Part shown: positions 6,596-10,345 of the stretch, piece after piece
Layout: every line of letters begins with the position of its first letter
Numbering within the stretch: position 1 is the stretch's first letter
Assembly (NCBI GenBank): GCA_023392395.1
Contig: JAEVZE010000034.1
Span: forward strand, 1-10,345
Direction of reading: 5' to 3'
DNA: 10,345 nt
Source of the DNA: Bacillota bacterium
GTDB taxonomy: Bacteria > Bacillota > Clostridia > Christensenellales > Aristaeellaceae
The notes under the pieces: generated by a model
Told to the model about the DNA's origin: nothing
Seen by the model: only the letters and a program-made list of their open reading frames with translations
Databases searched by the model: none
Program-made: the position numbers and the translations under genes

Positions 6596-7579
6596 GTGCA
6601 TTGCTTAGATGCGCTTCAAGACATCAAATGGACGCTGCGGAACAAGCGCCACAACAAATATCTGAGGGTTTCAGAAGATACAATCGTCGCCGAGCTGAGC
6701 AGGATCTATAAAAAGTACTTCGGGACGGATCTCAATCTCGACAATCCGCAAAGGCTGACCGAGAAAATTCAGTGGCTCAAGCTGTACGATTCGACGCCGC
6801 TCAAGGCGAGGCTTGCGGACAAATGCGAAGTGCGAAATTGGGTCAAAGGGCAAATTGGCGAAGGATACCTCACGCCTCTTCTTGGCGCCTGGGATCGGTT
6901 TGACGACATTGATTTTTCCCAACTGCCGGACGCCTTCGTCCTGAAGGTGAACCACGCGTCGGGGATGAATGTGATCGTCAAGGACAAAAGCGATATAGAC
7001 CTGACGGAAATGCGCCGCACGTTCAGCCGGTGGCTTCTCATGAATTACGCCCTGCTCAAGATGTTTGAATTCCATTACGGCATGATCCGACCCAAGATCC
7101 TCTGCGAGGTATACCTGGGGGACAATGTCAACGATTATAAGCTGTTCTGTTTCAACGGGGAACCAGAATTCGTATGGGTAGACATCGGCGGATACCCGGA
7201 CCACCACCGGGCTCTGTATGACCTGGACTGGAACGCGCTCCCGTTCACGATCAACCAGCACGATTGCTTCCCGGTGGAAAAGCCCGGACAGCTGAACACG
7301 ATGATTGGCATCGCCCGAAAGCTCAGCCGGGGGTTCGCCTTCGTCCGCGTGGATCTTATGGAAACCGGCGGGCGCCTCTATTTCGGCGAAATGACGTTCA
7401 CGCCGTACAGCGGCATGAGTCCATTCTTTCCGGACGAATACGACGCGCTGTACGGGCGCAAATTGACGCTGCCGGACAAAAAGCCGATCCCGCTGAAGGA
7501 GATTCGAAAGGTCTGGAAGTTCGCAGAAGTACGTAAATTTTTGCATCGCGGGAAGGCGCATGCCCGATTTATGCCGTAA
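6596..7579 (+). CDS. TupA-like ATP-grasp family protein
   Basis: 327 residues. It resembles the TupA-like ATP-grasp family (named after the teichuronopeptide protein TupA), whose members sit in polysaccharide and cell-wall polymer loci and are often mislabelled as glycosyltransferases. ATP-grasp enzymes join a carboxylate to an amine through an acyl phosphate. The family opening RLTEKIQWLKLYD is at 53-65. A substrate or nucleotide segment, FVLKVNHASGMNVIV (114-128), follows, then NDYKLFCFNGEP (179-190). The metal-binding end, RVDLMETGGRLYFGEMTFTPYSG, spans 251-273 with Asp253 and Glu265 as likely ligands. The GTG start follows a G-rich site (6584-6590). The protein has no signal peptide or membrane segment and should be cytosolic. 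It has its own strong promoter. Its substrate is unknown, and envelope polymer synthesis is an inference from the family. Confidence 0.82.
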   Translation: MHCLDALQDIKWTLRNKRHNKYLRVSEDTIVAELSRIYKKYFGTDLNLDNPQRLTEKIQWLKLYDSTPLKARLADKCEVRNWVKGQIGEGYLTPLLGAWDRFDDIDFSQLPDAFVLKVNHASGMNVIVKDKSDIDLTEMRRTFSRWLLMNYALLKMFEFHYGMIRPKILCEVYLGDNVNDYKLFCFNGEPEFVWVDIGGYPDHHRALYDLDWNALPFTINQHDCFPVEKPGQLNTMIGIARKLSRGFAFVRVDLMETGGRLYFGEMTFTPYSGMSPFFPDEYDALYGRKLTLPDKKPIPLKEIRKVWKFAEVRKFLHRGKAHARFMP

Positions 7580-7601
7580 AACGCGTTCGCGCGGCTGGAG
7601 C

Positions 7602-7621
7602 GGCAAGCCGCGGGGCTTGCC
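7602..7621 (+). promoter_or_regulatory. Hairpin overlapping the -35 box of the regulator promoter
   Basis: GGCAAGCC pairs with GGCTTGCC around GCGG. Its right arm contains the TTGCC of the -35 box. No U-tract follows, so it is a weak terminator for the TupA-like gene at best. As DNA it could be an operator dyad covering the promoter, possibly autoregulatory. Confidence 0.45.
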
Positions 7622-7645
7622 CGCCGCGGGGAATTGTGGTATAAT
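7617..7645 (+). promoter_or_regulatory. Extended -10 promoter ahead of the PucR-family gene
   Basis: TTGCCC (7617-7622) and a perfect TATAAT (7640-7645) are separated by 17 bases, with an extended -10 TGG (7637-7639). The transcript would start near 7652, only about 9 bases before a terminator hairpin. Confidence 0.8.
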
Positions 7646-7660
7646 GCATCATCTTGAGAG

Positions 7661-7699
7661 ACGAGGGCGTCGCGCATGCGACGCCCTCGTGCTTTTTTT
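7661..7699 (+). terminator. Leader terminator (possible attenuator) of the PucR-family gene
   Basis: A 13-pair perfect stem, ACGAGGGCGTCGC with GCGACGCCCTCGT (7661-7673 with 7678-7690), around GCAT, then GC and seven T (7693-7699). It sits between a strong promoter and the ribosome binding site GGAGG (7702-7706), all inside a leader of about 60 bases. Most transcripts starting at 7652 should stop here unless something interferes. No alternative antiterminator pairing is obvious in the few bases upstream. Confidence 0.8.
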
Positions 7700-7713
7700 C
7701 CGGAGGCGGCCAA

Positions 7714-8859
7714 ATGGCGATCATGGTGCGGAAGCTCTTTAAAAACGCCACCTTCCTTTACGGCATGAATCTTGTGGCCGGGAAGGGCGGCATGAGCAAT
7801 CTTGTCCAGTGGGTGCACATCATCGAGGACGAGGCCGTCAGCGACTTTTTGCACGGCGGAGAATTGGTGTTCACCGCCGGCATCAGGAACCTCAGCGGCG
7901 ACTGGCTGCTCATTTTCGCCAAGCGGTTGACGGAGAATGGCGCCAGCGCTTTCGTGGTCAACCTGGGCCCCTATACGAAAGAGATCCCGCAGGAGCTCAT
8001 CGCCTATTGCGATGCGGCCAATCTGCCGCTCTTCACCATCCCGTGGGAGACCCGCATGGTGGACATGACCCGCGACTTCTGCCACCGCATCATGCGAAAC
8101 GAGCATGCCGAGCAGACCATCGCGTCCATCGTCAAAAACATCCTGTTCAAGGTGGGCGACGTAGAGGCGCAGGCCCTGCAATTGGAGCGCTACGGCTACC
8201 AGCGGGGCAGCCGTTTCACGTTTGTGTGCGTGGGCGCGGAAGGCGAGGGCTGGGAGGAGATGGAGCTCGCCCGCATCGCGGAGGCCTCCGCCCGCCGCCT
8301 GCACGAACTGTTCGTGTCCTTCTCCTACAAGGAAACCCGCATCCTGGTGCTGGTCAACTACGACGTCGAAGAGATCGAGGCCTTTCTTGAAGATTTCCTC
8401 TCGCTGGCGCAGGCCGGGCTGCCGGGGCTCACGCTCCGGGTGGGCGTCAGCTCCAACCAGGAAGGCATCTACGACCAGACGTCGAATTTTGAGCGCTCCC
8501 TCTCCGCCATGCGGATGGCACGCCGGCGCGGCGAGACGGTGGTCTGGTACGACCGGCTGGGCTTTTTCAAACTCCTGTGCGCGGTGGAGGACAAGGGCGT
8601 ACTGCGCTCCTTCTACCAGGAGACGGTGGGCCCGCTGGAAAGATACGACCGGGAGAACAGGACGGAGCTGATGGACCTGCTTCGCGCCCACCAGGACCTG
8701 AACGGCAACCTGGTCAAGATCGCGCAGACCCGCTACGTGCACCGCAACACCGTCACCAATCAGCTCAAGAAGATCAAGGCGGTTACAGGCCTGGATCCAC
8801 TTGAGCAAGCGGACATGCTGATGCTGATGACGGGGCTGACGATCCGCGATATACTATGA
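7714..8859 (+). CDS. PucR-family transcriptional regulator
   Basis: 381 residues. Three parts are seen: an N-terminal PucR-type sensor domain (about 8-128, with GGMSNLVQWVHI and GELVFTAG), a central region typical of the CdaR/PucR group (about 150-285), and a C-terminal helix-turn-helix (about 318-375, LLRAHQDLNGNLVKIAQTRYVHRNTVTNQLKKI). Family members activate genes of purine or other nitrogen-source catabolism in response to small ligands. No such catabolic genes are in this window, so the target is unknown. The ATG at 7714 is chosen because GGAGG (7702-7706) is 7 bases upstream. The longer in-frame form from TTG at 7654 would translate through the leader terminator hairpin and is unlikely. 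The stop is directly followed by family I element D. Confidence 0.9.
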   Translation: MAIMVRKLFKNATFLYGMNLVAGKGGMSNLVQWVHIIEDEAVSDFLHGGELVFTAGIRNLSGDWLLIFAKRLTENGASAFVVNLGPYTKEIPQELIAYCDAANLPLFTIPWETRMVDMTRDFCHRIMRNEHAEQTIASIVKNILFKVGDVEAQALQLERYGYQRGSRFTFVCVGAEGEGWEEMELARIAEASARRLHELFVSFSYKETRILVLVNYDVEEIEAFLEDFLSLAQAGLPGLTLRVGVSSNQEGIYDQTSNFERSLSAMRMARRRGETVVWYDRLGFFKLLCAVEDKGVLRSFYQETVGPLERYDRENRTELMDLLRAHQDLNGNLVKIAQTRYVHRNTVTNQLKKIKAVTGLDPLEQADMLMLMTGLTIRDIL

Positions 8860-9022
8860 AGCGATGAAAACCCGCTCGCCGCTTTTCATCGCTAGGGAAA
8901 CCAGCGTGAGCCAGAAATCGCGCGGGATTTCAGGGCGGCTCAAGGCCAAGGGAAATGTTTACGCCGCCAGCGTTCGCATTGGAAGCGTAAACACGTTCCC
9001 GGCGCGCGGGTCGTCGGGAACG
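8860..9022 (-). repeat. Structured intergenic element, family I, copy D (inverted)
   Basis: On the + strand, hairpin 3 comes first (8860-8893, AGCGATGAAAA with TTTTCATCGCT), directly abutting the TGA of the regulator gene. Next is the central stem, with TGAGCC/GGCTCA (8907-8912 with 8937-8942) and inner GAAATC/GATTTC (8914-8919 with 8926-8931). Hairpin 2 (8956-8993) has TGTTTACGC/GCGTAAACA outer pairs and a less regular apex with a TTCG loop. Hairpin 1 (8994-9022) has 11 pairs including one G-T wobble. Similarity to copy C continues to about 9050 (TTGACAAAC on the minus strand). It is the most divergent copy in the apex of hairpin 2. No gene or promoter is evident between it and the next coding region apart from the small hairpin at 9054-9073. 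Confidence 0.86.
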
Positions 9023-9053
9023 ATTTGAAAGACGACGAGGTTTGTCAAGGTCA

Positions 9054-9073
9054 AATTGTGTAGATGCACAATT
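9054..9073 (+). other. Small perfect hairpin downstream of element D
   Basis: AATTGTG (9054-9060) pairs with CACAATT (9067-9073) around TAGATG. It has no U-tract. It could be an operator for the downstream acetyltransferase gene or chance. Confidence 0.35.
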
Positions 9074-9158
9074 CATTCTGTGCCAACGACCTGCAACGCG
9101 GCAAGGCGAACACGCCATACCCCCCATTCGCGTTACCAAAGGAAAGAGGGCGAACATC

Positions 9159-9608
9159 CTGTACAGCGTTCAAAGAACCTCAGCGGGCAGCCCGGAGGCC
9201 GTCGAGCTGATGCGGGATTTGTCGGACATTCTTCTTGAGATCACGGGCCGGAGTGGCGAGGCCAGCTTTCGCGCGGAGGACATGGACCACCCCAGGGCGG
9301 TCTTTGCCGTCGCATATTTAGAAGGCAGGCCTGCCGGATGCGGAGCGATCCGGGAATTCTCGCCGGATACCGCGGAACTCAAGCGCATGTACGCCCGCGA
9401 CGCGGGCCGGGGCGTCGGAAAAATGGTGCTGGAATTTCTGGAGCGGGAGGCCGCCCGGTTGAACTATTCCAGGATCATCCTGGAAACGGGGAAGGTCAAC
9501 GAAAAGGCCGTCCGCTTCTACCTCGCAAACGGATACTCGGTTTGCGCCAACTACGGAAAGTATGCGGACCGCGACGATTCCGTGTGTTTCAGCAAAACGT
9601 TGTCATGA
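9159..9608 (+). CDS. GNAT-family N-acetyltransferase, start uncertain
   Basis: About 149 residues from the start proposed here. The fold is clear: an N-terminal strand and helix (YSVQRTSAGSPEAVELMRDL), a central strand with RPAGCGAIREF, then the acetyl-CoA motif AELKRMYARDAGRGVGKMVLEFL with GRGVG as the pyrophosphate loop, and the later ETGKVNEKAVRFYLANGY segment. This resembles small MarR-associated or YitF-like acetyltransferases, substrate unknown. No ATG, GTG or TTG exists at the natural N-terminus. A good ribosome binding site (AGGAAAGAGGG, 9140-9150) points at ATC 9156 or CTG 9159. The first ATG (9210) would delete the first strand, and the TTG at 9042 lies inside the flank of element D. 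The gene may use a rare CTG start or have a damaged one. Confidence 0.75.
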   Translation: MYSVQRTSAGSPEAVELMRDLSDILLEITGRSGEASFRAEDMDHPRAVFAVAYLEGRPAGCGAIREFSPDTAELKRMYARDAGRGVGKMVLEFLEREAARLNYSRIILETGKVNEKAVRFYLANGYSVCANYGKYADRDDSVCFSKTLS

Positions 9609-9734
9609 ATCCAGCGCCCACATCCAGGCTCCGAAGGGTTCTTCAGATGTTCCGCCCGCCGCGCGCTGGCATTTTGTTTTGGGAGGCCCCGGCGCGTTTA
9701 TTCTTATGGCATGGCGCGAAGGGAGGAAGAACCC

Positions 9735-10181
9735 ATGAAATACGAAGCCGCCAACCCGGAAGAGTACATCGCGCAACTGCCCGAACCCAGAAGAACCGCC
9801 GTCGCGCTGCTCCGGGACGCCGTGCGGCGCGGCCTGCCGGCGGGCTTTGAAGAGACGATGCAGTACAACATGATCACCTATGTGGTGCCGCACGCCATCT
9901 ACCCGACCGGGTACCACGTCAATCCGAAAGACCCGCTGCCCTTTCTCAGCATCGCCTCGCAGAAGCAATCCATCTCGCTGTACCACATGGGCCTGTACGT
10001 GTTTCCGGAGCTCCTCAACTGGTTCCGCGCGGAGTATGAAAAAGCGGGCGTTGGCAAGCTGGATATGGGCAAGTCTTGCGTGCGCTTCAGGCGGGAGGAC
10101 AGAATCCCGTTCGACCTGATCGAGGAACTGGCCTCGAAAATATCCGTCAGCGACTACATCACCAAAGCATCCTCCGTATGA
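9735..10181 (+). CDS. DUF1801 (YdhG-like) domain protein
   Basis: 148 residues. The family is small, cytosolic and of unknown function, with a CyaY/YjbR-like fold. Recognisable blocks are the N-terminal helix ending in LPEPRRTAVALLRDAVRRGLPAGFEETMQYNMITYVVP, the strand pair LPFLSIASQKQSISLYHMGLY, and the C-terminal KSCVRFRREDRIPFDLIEELAS. These are the usual DUF1801 signatures and the protein is full length. The start at 9735 is preferred over an in-frame ATG at 9711, because GGGAGGA (9720-9726) lies 8 bases before it and inside the longer version. The 100 bases before it show no strong promoter; a weak TTGTTT/TATTCT pair with a 19-base spacer (9674-9704) is possible. A terminator follows 21 bases after the stop. 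Confidence 0.86.
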   Translation: MKYEAANPEEYIAQLPEPRRTAVALLRDAVRRGLPAGFEETMQYNMITYVVPHAIYPTGYHVNPKDPLPFLSIASQKQSISLYHMGLYVFPELLNWFRAEYEKAGVGKLDMGKSCVRFRREDRIPFDLIEELASKISVSDYITKASSV

Positions 10182-10202
10182 CACAATTTCTGGTCAACAC
10201 AA

Positions 10203-10235
10203 AAAGCAGAGGATTAACCCTCTGCTTTATCTTTT
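10203..10235. terminator. Bidirectional intrinsic terminator between convergent genes
   Basis: AAAGCAGAGG (10203-10212) pairs with CCTCTGCTTT (10219-10228) around ATTAAC. On the + strand it is followed by ATCTTTT, ending the DUF1801 transcript. On the minus strand the stem runs into TTTTTGTG, ending the LivF-like gene. It overlaps the stop codon of the minus-strand gene. Confidence 0.85.
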
Positions 10236-10345
10236 GCGGGGAGTCCAGAGGGATTCAATCCCTCTGGCGGGGTGCCGGGCCGCGCCCCGCGCGTTTTGTT
10301 CGACCAGCAGCACCGAGACGCCGCTGGCGCGCAATTCGCCAATGG
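10227..10345 (-). CDS. LivF-like ABC transporter ATPase, 3' end, truncated by a repeat
   Basis: Reading leftward from the window edge, the minus strand gives IGELRASGVSVLLVEQNAR, then GAARHPARGIESLWTPRKR and stop TAA (10229-10227). The first part closely resembles the segment after the Walker B region of LivF-type ATPases (branched-chain amino-acid importers), where 'GVTVLLVEQNA' holds the H/switch-region strand. In normal LivF this is followed by about 35 more residues (ADRGYVLETG and so on). Here those are missing, and the remaining 19 codons are read from family II repeat copy 2. So the protein tail is made of repeat sequence. The loss is beyond the main nucleotide-binding motifs, so the product could be partly functional or a pseudogene. 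Only 38 codons are visible, so the exact transporter class is uncertain. Confidence 0.62.
   Translation of the reverse strand, partial: IGELRASGVSVLLVEQNARGAARHPARGIESLWTPRKR
10228..10289 (-). repeat. GC-rich palindromic repeat, family II, copy 2
   Basis: This is the inverted relative of 1766-1826. On the minus strand it has CGGGGCGCGGCCCGG in place of the first hairpin, then ACCCCGC, then the hairpin CCAGAGGGAT/ATCCCTCTGG (10245-10254 with 10258-10267), then CTCCCCGCAAAAGATA. The second stem has different bases from copy 1 (CAAGGGGC/GCCCCTTG) but remains fully paired. It lies inside the reading frame of the LivF-like fragment and provides its last codons and stop. Confidence 0.68.

Noticed and set aside
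7654..7713. Upstream TTG start of the PucR-family protein
   Set aside because: The added 20 residues are encoded by the terminator hairpin and T-tract, and a good ribosome binding site marks ATG 7714.

Overview
The window is a GC-rich stretch of bacterial chromosome. It most likely comes from a Gram-positive member of the Bacillota, of Clostridia type. The support is a LytR-CpsA-Psr (LCP) envelope protein, a TupA-like ATP-grasp protein, a PucR-type regulator, strong purine-rich ribosome binding sites and consensus sigma-A promoters. I cannot fix the genus from sequence alone. Every complete gene lies on the + strand. The one minus-strand gene is a fragment at the right edge.

Layout. At 2-118 is the end of an aspartate kinase. 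At 253-1749 are a small flavodoxin-like gene and mnmA (tRNA 2-thiouridylase), probably one operon. A 500-base gap (1750-2252) holds a GC-rich palindromic repeat, a large structured repeat, an intrinsic terminator and a near-consensus promoter. The promoter drives an LCP wall-polymer ligase (2253-3428), which ends at an intrinsic terminator. A GNAT acetyltransferase follows (3488-4057), then a repeat-packed gap, then an asparagine synthetase (4442-6259). After another structured gap and a strong extended -10 promoter comes a TupA-like ATP-grasp protein (6596-7579). A promoter plus leader terminator precedes a PucR-family regulator (7714-8859). After the fourth structured gap come a second GNAT protein with an unclear start (about 9159-9608) and a DUF1801 protein (9735-10181). 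A bidirectional terminator then faces the truncated end of a LivF-like ABC ATPase on the minus strand.

The genes look like ordinary housekeeping and accessory functions rather than one pathway. LCP and TupA-like proteins both act on cell-envelope polymers, but they are in separate transcription units. The remarkable part is between the genes. Four copies of one roughly 165-base element (A 1904-2069, B 4157-4321, C 6265-6429, D 8861-9022) sit in four different intergenic gaps. Two are in each orientation. Each has the same order of three hairpins plus a two-tier central stem, and many stem positions differ between copies by paired, compensating changes. I do not recognise this element. A second, shorter GC-rich palindromic family occurs twice (1766-1826 and 10228-10289), and its second copy supplies the C-terminal codons and stop of the LivF-like fragment.
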